Positions 56,911 to 64,000 of a DNA stretch of 64,000 nt are shown piece after piece (within the stretch, counting starts at the first letter, position 1; every line of letters begins with the position of its first letter). The translations under genes and the position numbers were made by a program. The notes under the pieces were generated by a model. That model was not told the DNA's origin. It ran no database searches and saw only the letters and a program-made list of their open reading frames with translations. The DNA lies in NCBI GenBank assembly GCA_016716185.1, contig JADJWV010000003.1, forward strand, positions 1-64,000, read 5' to 3'. Source of the DNA: Saprospiraceae bacterium (GTDB taxonomy: Bacteria > Bacteroidota > Bacteroidia > Chitinophagales > Saprospiraceae).

Positions 56911-57369
56911 GATTTTATAATATTTCTTTATTGTCCCAATGCAATTTTATTTCATTCCTTCTCACCCCATCATCCAATAAGAATCAAACAAAAGTAGCAA
57001 AACCTCCACTACTGCTATTGCATTCTAAATCTCCAGAGTTTTCTTCAGCTTTTTACTCTGGCCTTTAATCATGGCGCTGTGCTCCATGGCTGGGTTCAAT
57101 CTATTCGGTTAATTCAATACCAACCTGGGGTTTGCCCTGAAGTTCTGTTTTGGCTTTTACAATAAGGAGTGTCCAATTCCAGAAGACCGGTCTGACAAGA
57201 ACCTATATTTTAAGATTTCGGGACCCATTTTCTATCGTTTGAGAGGTTTAAACATGAATTTCATCTCCAAATTCAAATTTTTTTTATTAAATATTATAAT
57301 ATATTATGTTGTATTTAAGTGTTTTATACATTATAGATAAAATTATTTATTAAAAACTTCAAAAAAAAC
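56911..57369. other. Non-coding gap
   Basis: No recognisable coding frame, RNA or repeat-family member was found. One half-copy of the TCGGGA end occurs near 57219. The AT content rises sharply from 57270 on, leading into the promoter of the ABC operon. Confidence 0.45.
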
Positions 57370-57425
57370 TTGGATCGGTAAAATATTCATGTATACCTTT
57401 GTGGTGTACTATTAAACTAATACAC
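57370..57425 (+). promoter_or_regulatory. Promoter and candidate GntR operator of the ABC operon
   Basis: TTG at 57370-57372 and TACCTTTG at 57394-57401 form a Bacteroidota -33/-7 pair with 21 bases between them. Starting three bases further, GTGTACTATT (57404) and an inverted AATACAC (ending 57425) form an interrupted palindrome with GTGT/ACAC arms, like the operators of YtrA-type GntR regulators. It would overlap the transcription start, 15 bases before the first codon, ideal for repression by the GntR protein encoded at 59038. Confidence 0.6.
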
Positions 57426-57439
57426 TAAAACAATAGACA

Positions 57440-58257
57440 ATGATACAGGTAAATGAAATGAGTTTCGGATACCGAAAGAAAAAGGCTCCCCTGTTCCAGA
57501 ATCTGAATCTTCAGCTGGAACCCGGAACCATCAATGGTATCCTCGGTAAAAACGGTGCCGGTAAAACTACTTTTCTGAGAGTGGTTTCGGTCTGCTGTTC
57601 CCTCAGCATGGTGAGGCCCTGGTAAACGGTGTTGAAAGCCGCGATCGTCATGTAGAAATGCTTTCCGACATGTACTATGTTCAGGAAGAATACATTCTTC
57701 CCGAAGTCACAATTAAAAGATATGTCGATTTGTATGCCAACTTCTATCCCAACTGGAACCAGGAAAAATTCGAAAGCATCCTGGTCGAATTCGAACTGCC
57801 CTCTGATGGCAAGCTTAAGGAACTGTCTTTTGGCCAGAAGAAAAAATTCCTCATTGCATTCGCATTGGCTACCGGATGTAAACTCCTGATTTTAGACGAA
57901 CCCACCAACGGTCTGGATATTCCGTCTAAAATGGTGTTCAGAAAAGTAGTTTCCGCTTCTTTAAATGAGGACCAGTGCATTTTGATCTCAACCCACCAGG
58001 TGAAAGATGTAGCCAACTTATTGGATCGCATCGTGGTGGTAGAAGGTGGCCGTGTGATCTTCAACAAAGATCTTTACAGCATCTCTTCTGCATATCGCTT
58101 TGATTTCGTACCGGGATCACAGCTTCCCGAAAAATACATTTACGCAGAACAAGTTCCGGGAGGCCACGTCGTCATGAATCCAAATACGGATCATCAGGTT
58201 CAAACCGAAGTGGATATTGAAATATTATTCAATGCCATTATTTCAAAATCAATTTAA
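57440..58257 (+). CDS. ABC transporter ATP-binding protein, YtrB-like (one frameshift)
   Basis: Walker A GKNGAGKTTFL, signature ELSFGQKKKFLIAF (an LSGGQ variant) and Walker B KLLILDEPTNGLDIPS with the switch His ISTHQVKDVANLLDR are all present. A single frameshift near 57590 breaks the frame just after Walker A; corrected, the next residues are GLLFPQHGEALVNG. Length after joining is about 272. The gene is first in an operon with a permease and a GntR regulator, like the YtrA-type systems that respond to cell-wall stress. Substrate not readable. Confidence 0.85.
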
Positions 58258-58278
58258 TCCTGCTAAAAATCAACAATT

Positions 58279-59035
58279 ATGAACAGCTCATTTAGTATGA
58301 ACAGAATAAACTGGTTGACCAAAAAGGAATTTTACGAATCGTTTCTTCCTTTTTTCAGGATCATGGGTATTGTGCTCGTTGGAATCCTGGTACTCACCAG
58401 TGTTGTCGCCTACTTCGAATCAGGAAATGTCGGGACCGTATCACTTGAAGGATTTTTTGTAGTCTTCGGATTTATCTATATCGTCAATTCGTTTGAAGAA
58501 CTCAAAAAATTACCCACGCGAGCGGATTATCTGAATTTACCTGCCACCACCTTTGAAAAGGTATTCACCAAATGGTTGTTTGGTAATATCCTTTACTGGA
58601 TAGGTGCCGTAATCATGTTTTACATGTTTTATCTGGGTCACCAGCTCATCGTAGATGTGATTATGAAAAAAAGAAACCGGTGGATACAATATTTTCACCA
58701 AAGAAAATCTACAAGGACTTCATTTTACGATTGTTGTGTTTAGTATTTTCTTCTTTGGAGCAGCCATGTTCAACACGGGTTCCTGGTATAAAGTAATCCT
58801 TTGGACCATCTTAGGAGCATTGGCTTACATGTTGCTGGTGACCATTTTTGCTTACCTGTTGTTTCCGGAATTCAGAGATGGCATACATGGTGTCGATGTC
58901 GATCACAATGTGCCCATCGATCTCATCCTCGAGGATTTCTGGATGTTTAAATTCGGAAAGTTTTTCATTCAATATTTGGCTGCACCTTTCTTCTGGTATA
59001 TGACTTATTTAAAAATAAAAGAAAAGGAGGTGTAA
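58279..59035 (+). CDS. ABC transporter permease (one frameshift)
   Basis: The N-terminal part has TM helices FFRIMGIVLVGILVLTSVVA, GFFVVFGFIYIVNSFEEL and WLFGNILYWIGAVIMFYM; the C-terminal part, after a frameshift near 58680, has FSIFFFGAAMFNTG, YKVILWTILGALAYMLLVTI and FIQYLAAPFFWYMTYLKIK. The FEELKKLPTRADYLNLPATT loop between TM2 and TM3 is characteristic of permeases paired with GntR/YtrA-type regulators. About 251 residues once joined. It starts 21 bases after the ATPase gene and ends three bases before the regulator. Confidence 0.78.
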
Positions 59036-59037
59036 CT

Positions 59038-59421
59038 ATGGAATTCAAAAAATCATTATCAATATTCGAACAAATCGGTATGTCAGTTCAGGAAAACATC
59101 ATCAGCAACTCCTGGAAAGAAGGGGACAGGATCCCTTCAGTTCGCGAATACGCAACTAATATCCAGGTCAATCCCAATACGGTTATGCGCACGTATACAT
59201 TATTGCAGGACCAGGGAATCATCGAAAACAGGAGAGGCATTGGATTCTTTGTTGCCAACGGTGCCAAACTTAAATCCATCGATAATCGCAAAGATCAGTT
59301 TGCCGAAGATTTTCTGCCGGAATTGTTCAGAACCATGGACCAACTTGGCATCAGTTGGGACGAAATGAAAAATTATTATTCACAATGGAAAAACAATCAA
59401 AGCCATGAAGCTCAGCAATAA
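59038..59421 (+). CDS. GntR-family transcription regulator (YtrA subfamily)
   Basis: The 127-residue repressor has an N-terminal winged helix typical of GntR (FEQIGMSVQENIISNSWKEG, DRIPSVREYATNIQVNPNTV, MRTYTLLQDQGIIENRRGIG) and only a short C-terminal helix tail, as in the YtrA subfamily (no effector domain of the FadR or HutC kinds). It likely represses its own operon through the palindrome at 57404-57425. Start codon at 59038 is two bases after the permease stop; its last 17 bases overlap the next gene. Confidence 0.92.
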   Translation: MEFKKSLSIFEQIGMSVQENIISNSWKEGDRIPSVREYATNIQVNPNTVMRTYTLLQDQGIIENRRGIGFFVANGAKLKSIDNRKDQFAEDFLPELFRTMDQLGISWDEMKNYYSQWKNNQSHEAQQ

Positions 59422-60163
59422 ATTAGCCATCGCCGCCATTGGCCTGGTGGTCGTAAGTACTCTGGTGGTCATGATCAAGGTTAAAATGGAATCAAAAACT
59501 TACATTGAAAACCTGACTATTGGAAACAAAGCCTGGATAGAAATTGACGTCCCTCTCAGCAATTATTCCGTGATCGATGCAGGGAAACATTTTGAAGTCT
59601 ATTGGCACAAAGGAAGTCCAAAAGCAACCATTCGGGTAGAAGAAAATCTGAAAGACTTTGTTAAAGTAACACAGGATAGCAGTAAAGTAAAAGTGATCAT
59701 GGACAGCATCCAAAGTTACAGATCTCATGAAGCCATCAGAATTGACTTCTATTCAGATACACTGACCGAAATCTATTTACATGGATTTGTTGAATTTGTA
59801 ATGAAAGACAGCCTGATGGCCAACCAACTTATGATTACCATGGAAAATCATGCAGAAGCTTCGATGAAACTGATCGTGAGCCAATTGAATGTGCGTTTGA
59901 ATGATTTTTCACAGTTAAAAATCCGGGGTCAAGCCACCCAGACTGAAATCGTCATGGATGACCATAGCGAACTGAAAGCAAGAGAACTCAACACCGAAAC
60001 GATGAACCTCGAGATGCAGGATTTTTGCGAAGCCAGGGTAAGCGTTGCAAAGAAACTGGTGGCTAATTGCTCCGATCATTCAAATCTTACTTATTCCGGT
60101 TCATTGAGTCTGGAAACTCAAATCAATAACAAGGAATTTAGCGAAGTAAACAGATCAGAATAA
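59405..60163 (+). CDS. Membrane-anchored GIN/DUF2807-type protein
   Basis: The 252-residue protein has an N-terminal TM anchor (LAIAAIGLVVVSTLVVMIKV), then a right-handed beta-helix-like repeat region with the DUF2807 rhythm (MTMENHAEASMKLI, VRLNDFSQLKIRG, IVMDDHSELKARE, MNLEMQDFCEARV, VANCSDHSNLTYSG). DUF2807 domains are common in Bacteroidota as exported beta-helices. It overlaps the GntR gene by 17 bases, so translation is coupled. Coupling to an ABC exporter suggests a role in envelope surveillance or as its cargo; that is inference. Confidence 0.72.
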   Translation: MKLSNKLAIAAIGLVVVSTLVVMIKVKMESKTYIENLTIGNKAWIEIDVPLSNYSVIDAGKHFEVYWHKGSPKATIRVEENLKDFVKVTQDSSKVKVIMDSIQSYRSHEAIRIDFYSDTLTEIYLHGFVEFVMKDSLMANQLMITMENHAEASMKLIVSQLNVRLNDFSQLKIRGQATQTEIVMDDHSELKARELNTETMNLEMQDFCEARVSVAKKLVANCSDHSNLTYSGSLSLETQINNKEFSEVNRSE

Positions 60164-60497
60164 AACACAGGACCAGCTCAAAGGAGCGGGAAAGGATTTT
60201 AGAAGACAGAGTAAATACAAAATATTATTCTGTTTAAAGTCAATAAATGTGTGAATCAAAAAATTTATTTTAACAATATTTTAAAAATAAAAAATAATAA
60301 TTAAGTTTTTATTAAAAACATTCTCACCGGTGCAACGTTATCTTTACGTAGTCATCTTTAGAGAAGACTTTTGAAACACCTGGGATTTTAAACAAACCGA
60401 CGCTTCCGGAACAAGCAAATGATGGAGAAAGATTGCGACTTGCCAATGGGCAGGGTGGGAGCTTCATTTTTTAATCGAATTAAAAAAAACTGGACAT
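60164..60497. promoter_or_regulatory. Leader and gap with possible structured RNA
   Basis: The left part (to about 60325) is very AT-rich and non-coding. From 60326 to 60470 it turns GC-richer and shows nested complementarity: CAAGCAA opposite TTGC...CTTG around 60413-60446, and GCC/GGGC around 60443-60455. That shape is unusual in the gaps here. A long leader for the DUF7948 gene with regulatory folding is possible, but it matches no riboswitch class I know. Confidence 0.35.
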
Positions 60498-61253
60498 ATG
60501 AAAACATTAAACATTTTTAAAAACGCATGGGTAGCTTTGTTCTTCCTCGTTTTTTCAACAACAACTTCTTCTTTTGCCGGAGATCAAATGCCCGAAGCAT
60601 TAGAAGCCACCGAACTCAGATTTTCAGAGTTCAAATGCAACGTGAAAGATTTTCACAGAAATATTCTCTTCACAGCACAAGGCGAATATTTTAAATATTT
60701 CTTCTTTCAAAATGGACTGAGTATTCTTCCTACAGAAACGCTGAATGCAAATTCCATGGCCGTATTAAAAACTACAGATCATAGGCAGTCTTTTAATCTC
60801 CGCTGGGATAATGCCAACAGCAATATGGAAGTCGTGGGTGCTGAAGAATTCAAATACAGAAGAAAAGCAAAAGCTGCTAAAGACTGCGAAGAAAAACAAT
60901 ACCGCAAGCTTTACTTCAATCAGCTGTATCCCGGTATCGACCTGATGTATGCAGATCATGCCGACCAATTGGAATTGGATTTTCAGGTGGCTGCCGGTTT
61001 TAATCACGGAGATATCAGTTTCAGACTCGATGGAGCCGGAGAGATTAAAATTGACCAATCCGGCAGACTGATTGTCAACACCCCGGGGGGAGAGTTCATG
61101 CTCGAAAAACCATTGGCTCAACAGGAAGGGAAACCTCTGAATGCGTCCTGGATAATCAATGGACAAAGTATTCAATTAAAGATTTCTGCCTGTGATCATC
61201 AAAAACCAACATTGATCCGCACTCACCTGATCCAGAAAGGACAGGATAGCTGA
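60498..61253 (+). CDS. Stand-alone DUF7948 domain protein, secreted
   Basis: The 251-residue product has a signal peptide (MKTLNIFKNAWVALFFLVFS) and then a DUF7948 domain: ILFTAQGEYFKYFFFQNGLS, FKYRRKAKAAKDCEEK, LYPGIDLMYADHADQLELDF, FRLDGAGEIKIDQSGRLIVN, PGGEFMLEKPLA. In other Bacteroidota this domain is the N-terminal cap of large T9SS adhesins with SBBP-type beta-propellers. Here it ends without propeller or sorting domain. A strong terminator follows, so the gene is complete as it stands. It could be a split or a degenerate adhesin. Confidence 0.75.
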   Translation: MKTLNIFKNAWVALFFLVFSTTTSSFAGDQMPEALEATELRFSEFKCNVKDFHRNILFTAQGEYFKYFFFQNGLSILPTETLNANSMAVLKTTDHRQSFNLRWDNANSNMEVVGAEEFKYRRKAKAAKDCEEKQYRKLYFNQLYPGIDLMYADHADQLELDFQVAAGFNHGDISFRLDGAGEIKIDQSGRLIVNTPGGEFMLEKPLAQQEGKPLNASWIINGQSIQLKISACDHQKPTLIRTHLIQKGQDS

Positions 61254-61290
61254 TCCAAAGATCTATAAATTTGAAGGTGTAGTTATGAAG

Positions 61291-61323
61291 GCAGTCTGTG
61301 CAAACGGACTGCTTTCTGTTTTA
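61291..61323 (+). terminator. Rho-independent terminator after the DUF7948 gene
   Basis: GCAGTCTGT (61291-61299) pairs with ACGGACTGC (61304-61312) in a nine-pair stem with a GCAA loop, followed by TTTCTGTTTT. It lies 38 bases past the stop. Confidence 0.8.
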
Positions 61324-61694
61324 ATCGAACTCGATTTTTCAGCTCATGTTGATCCTATGAGGATTTGATTGATATTTTGGCGTTAAAATGAAAGCAATAA
61401 AAGCATTCCACCTCCTTAAATCAAGAATTCACGTCAACCATTTTCATTTTAGCTACTGAAATATCTGTGCTGATTTCTCCAATCACCAAAAAATCTTCTT
61501 GTTCCTTAGCGTCTTGGTGTCTTCTTGTAAAAAGTTAGGCAACGGAATTTCCATTTTTTAATACATGTCTGCTGGTCTAATGTCCTAAAGGTCAAAAGGT
61601 CTAATCGTCTAAAATTTTCTGGCTTTTCTATCTGACTTTGAAAGTCATAAACTAAACAGTTACAAAATTGAACGAATCAACCATACTTTTCCAA
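61324..61694. other. Non-coding gap, nothing recognised
   Basis: No gene, RNA or repeat-family member was recognised, apart from short CTAAAGGTCAAAAGGTCTAA words near 61585. Confidence 0.4.
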
Positions 61695-61702
61695 TAAATT
61701 TG
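61695..61702 (+). promoter_or_regulatory. Possible -7 box of the FAD/Fe-S oxidase gene
   Basis: TAAATTTG fits TAnnTTTG, 13 bases before the ATG at 61716; a TTG lies 24 bases upstream, slightly far. Confidence 0.4.
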
Positions 61703-61715
61703 CCTTTCAGAAAGA

Positions 61716-64000
61716 ATGGAGAAGAGTAAGCACGATAGTATTTTTAAAGAACTGGCAGCAGGCTTAAAAGGTGAATTGCATTCGGATAAATTAAATACTT
61801 CCATTTACGCGACGGATGCCAGTAATTATCAGATCCAGCCACAGGCAGTGGCATTACCCAAGGACGAAGAGGATGTAAGGCAAATCGTTGGCTGGGCTGC
61901 AAAGAACCGTGTTCCCATTGTAGCTAGAGGAGGTGGAACCAGTTTGGTGGGTCAGACTGTCGGGGAGGGATTGGTAGTTGATTTCACCAAATACATGAAT
62001 CAAATTCTGGAATTGAATGTTGAGGAGCAATGGGCCTGGGTGCAACCCGGCATCGTCAGAGATGAACTCAATCGAAAATTACTTCCAGACAAACTACACT
62101 TCGCCCCGGATCCGGCAACGACAAGCAGGGCAACTGTAGGCGGAATGATTGCCAACAACAGCAGTGGAACCAGAAGTATCCTTTACGGAAAAACATTGGA
62201 TCACGTGTTAGCGTTGGAAGTATTGCTGGCTGATGGCAGTATAATCCATTGCAGCGACCTGACAGAAACAGAACTCGAAACCAAGCTTGAAGGACAAAAC
62301 ATAGAATCCGGCCTTTACAAAATTATCTTCGAAATTGTAAATGAGCACCGTGAGGAAATTGAAACCAGATTTCCAAAAGTAATGCGGCGCGTTGGCGGGT
62401 ATAATCTCGATGAATTTTTGGATAACAAATGGAATCTTAGCCGCTTAATTACCGGAAGTGAATGTACACTTGGAATTATCCTGAAAGCCAAGATCCGTCT
62501 GGTTCCCAATCCAAAATTTCAATCTCTTTGCATCGTCCATTTTGCAGATTTTTTTGATTCGATCTCTCATATTCAGCGCATGGTAGAATTCAACCCGGCT
62601 TCTGTTGAATTACTCGATCATTTGCTGATTGAAAAAAGTCGTGAAAATCTTGAAACCAAAAGGTATTGCAACTTTATTCAGGGAGAACCTGGGGGCGTAC
62701 AAGTCGTCGAATTTTTTGGTGAAACCAAAGAGGACGCGGAGCGAAAAGCACAAGCATTGGCAATGCAACTAAAAAATCAGGGAATTGGTTACGCCTGGCC
62801 TGTGATTTCGGATCCAAAGGAAATGGAATCGGTATTCACGGTGCGCAAAAAAGGCCTGGGCTTGTTGATGGGTGTGAAGGGAAACAGAAAGCCAATCGCT
62901 TTTATCGAAGATGCAGCCGTTCCGCTCGAGCATTTGCCGCATTATATCCGGGAAGTCTTTGATGTTTGTCATCGGGAAAAAGTACCCGTAGTGGCTTATG
63001 CGCATGCGAGTGTTGGCTTATTGCACGTAAAACCTCTTTTGGATCTACGGGATGCAGAAGATATAGAACACATGAAGAACATCTCGGCTTCCTGCCTTCA
63101 ACTGGTAAAAAAATACAAAGGGAGTTGGAGCGGTGAACATGGCGACGGATTGGCAAGGAGTCCGTACAACGAAGCATTTTTTGGATCGACTTTGTATAAT
63201 GCTTTTAAAGAAATCAAACAGCTTTTTGATCCTTTGAACATCATGAACCCAGGAAAAATCACAGAGGCACCTCCGGTTGATGAAAACTTAAGATACGGAA
63301 AAAATTATAAAGACAAAAATTTCCGTTCCATGTACCACTATCGTTCGGAAGGCAGTTTTTCGGAAGCAGTGCATTTGTGCAATGGGGTGGGTGAATGTCG
63401 AAAACTGCAAGGCGGAACCATGTGCCCAAGTTACCGTGCGACTCTCGAAGAAAAAGACAGCACCAGAGGACGGGCCAATCTGTTGAGGATGGCCATGAGT
63501 GGTCAATTGGATGATCGCGGATTAGAAAGTCCATTGCTCGAAGAAATTATGGACCTCTGTCTTTCCTGCAAGGCCTGTAAATCAGAATGTCCAAGTAATG
63601 TAGACATGTCAAAACTCAAAAGCGAAGTCCTCCATGCTACAAAAAAAAGAAAAGGAAAATCTTCTACCGATTATCTCATTCAGTGGCAACAGCATTTAGG
63701 GGATTTGAGTACGGGTTATGCTTCGGGCTTAGTCAATGTGCTGATGCGATCTAAGCCGTTTAGAAGTATCCTTGAAAAAATTACAGGACTCGATAGCCGA
63801 CGAATTTTACCACAATACAGCCAAAAGCCTTTTCAGAATAATTTAGCAGAGGTCGAAAATCCGGATGTAGTTCTGTTTGCCGATACGTATGTCAAATACC
63901 ACGAACCTTCCATTGGGTATGCGGCATTGAAAATTTTAAGTTCTCTGGGACTGAAAGTAGCAGTTTACAGCAAAGGATGTTGTCAAAGGCCTGCACTATC
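61716..64000 (+). CDS. FAD-linked oxidase fused to Fe-S binding domain, 3' end outside window
   Basis: The frame is open from the ATG at 61716 to the window edge (over 760 residues). The FAD-binding PCMH domain shows VPIVARGGGTSLVGQTVGEG, FAPDPATTSRATVGGMIANN and SSGTRSILYGKTLDHV; the FAD-linked oxidase C-terminal domain has VGGYNLDEF, VVAYAHASVGLLHVKP, GSWSGEHGDGLARSPYNEAF and FDPLNIMNPGKI. A ferredoxin-like part follows with LCNGVGECRKLQGGTMCPSY and LCLSCKACKSECPSNVDMS, two Cys clusters for 4Fe-4S centres, then the start of a CCG-domain tail near the edge. This GlcD/GlpC-type fusion (D-lactate or glycolate-like dehydrogenase) is a membrane-associated respiratory enzyme; the substrate is unknown. 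Confidence 0.85.
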   Translation, partial: MEKSKHDSIFKELAAGLKGELHSDKLNTSIYATDASNYQIQPQAVALPKDEEDVRQIVGWAAKNRVPIVARGGGTSLVGQTVGEGLVVDFTKYMNQILELNVEEQWAWVQPGIVRDELNRKLLPDKLHFAPDPATTSRATVGGMIANNSSGTRSILYGKTLDHVLALEVLLADGSIIHCSDLTETELETKLEGQNIESGLYKIIFEIVNEHREEIETRFPKVMRRVGGYNLDEFLDNKWNLSRLITGSECTLGIILKAKIRLVPNPKFQSLCIVHFADFFDSISHIQRMVEFNPASVELLDHLLIEKSRENLETKRYCNFIQGEPGGVQVVEFFGETKEDAERKAQALAMQLKNQGIGYAWPVISDPKEMESVFTVRKKGLGLLMGVKGNRKPIAFIEDAAVPLEHLPHYIREVFDVCHREKVPVVAYAHASVGLLHVKPLLDLRDAEDIEHMKNISASCLQLVKKYKGSWSGEHGDGLARSPYNEAFFGSTLYNAFKEIKQLFDPLNIMNPGKITEAPPVDENLRYGKNYKDKNFRSMYHYRSEGSFSEAVHLCNGVGECRKLQGGTMCPSYRATLEEKDSTRGRANLLRMAMSGQLDDRGLESPLLEEIMDLCLSCKACKSECPSNVDMSKLKSEVLHATKKRKGKSSTDYLIQWQQHLGDLSTGYASGLVNVLMRSKPFRSILEKITGLDSRRILPQYSQKPFQNNLAEVENPDVVLFADTYVKYHEPSIGYAALKILSSLGLKVAVYSKGCCQRPAL

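Noticed and set aside
60326..60497. Assignment to a known riboswitch class (c-di-GMP, TPP, cobalamin)
   Set aside because: None of the conserved core words of these classes could be found.
1..64000. tRNA and rRNA genes
   Set aside because: No cloverleaf with a GGTTCGAATCC-type arm or rRNA core was recognised on either strand; absence cannot be proven by eye.

Overview
The window is a chromosomal segment of a Bacteroidota bacterium, most likely Saprospirales/Saprospiraceae-like. The evidence is several secreted proteins with type IX secretion (T9SS) sorting domains of the short A form and the CHU_C/gliding B form, a SusD remnant, a choice-of-anchor-V CxxCH protein, a DUF7948 domain, a Rho factor with a long acidic N-terminal extension, and promoter boxes of the Bacteroidota form TAnnTTTG. 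No rRNA, tRNA or CRISPR array was found.

Region 1 (1-10100) is an accessory, heavily broken region. On the minus strand it holds five copies or remnants of one gene family: secreted caspase-like (C14) proteins with a helical middle and TPR tail. A wrecked DUF4143-type ATPase lies among them. Copy 2 still encodes the His and Cys motifs, copy 1 has lost both, and copy 4, the best preserved, also lacks both. Region 2 (10100-13710) has a broken small secreted gene, then a plus-strand pair: a secreted M48-type metallopeptidase with TPRs and a FecR-like protein with eight 13-residue DGWGGIT repeats. This pair and the caspase array are the best candidate here for a little-described system, but the functional link is inference. 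An IS200-like transposase and a truncated SusD follow.

Region 3 (15.6-21.6 kb) is a tripartite RND efflux operon (TolC-like, lipoprotein adaptor, RND pump, DUF2892). Region 4 (22-37.3 kb) has a DEAD-box helicase, galactokinase, an S37 peptidase, a diaminopimelate-decarboxylase-like enzyme, a type A T9SS protein, an unknown helical protein and a 1500-residue T9SS type B adhesin-like protein. Region 5 (37.9-45 kb) is housekeeping: rnpA-rpmH, rho, serS, a YugP-like Zn peptidase, frr, OsmC and aroA. Region 6 (45.5-51.9 kb) has an ECF sigma factor, putative anti-sigma and Spy-like operon, an acyltransferase, a secreted CxxCH protein, a GH113-like hydrolase and a 3-methyladenine glycosylase. Region 7 (52-61.3 kb) has membrane proteins, a secreted jelly-roll-type protein, a YtrA-like ABC/GntR operon with a visible promoter and candidate operator, and an orphan DUF7948 protein. 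The window ends inside a large FAD/Fe-S oxidoreductase.

Two features cut across the window. First, many otherwise well-conserved genes carry one or two single-base frameshifts, often in homopolymers, which fits long-read consensus errors; the first 10 kb is damaged much more heavily and probably contains true pseudogenes. Second, gene-poor gaps are filled with tandem word arrays, an ACTAAC...GTTAGT palindrome (about eight sites), two families of 49-58 bp hairpin elements with TCCCGA ends, and a cluster of CACCCCTACGGGGCTGG repeats.
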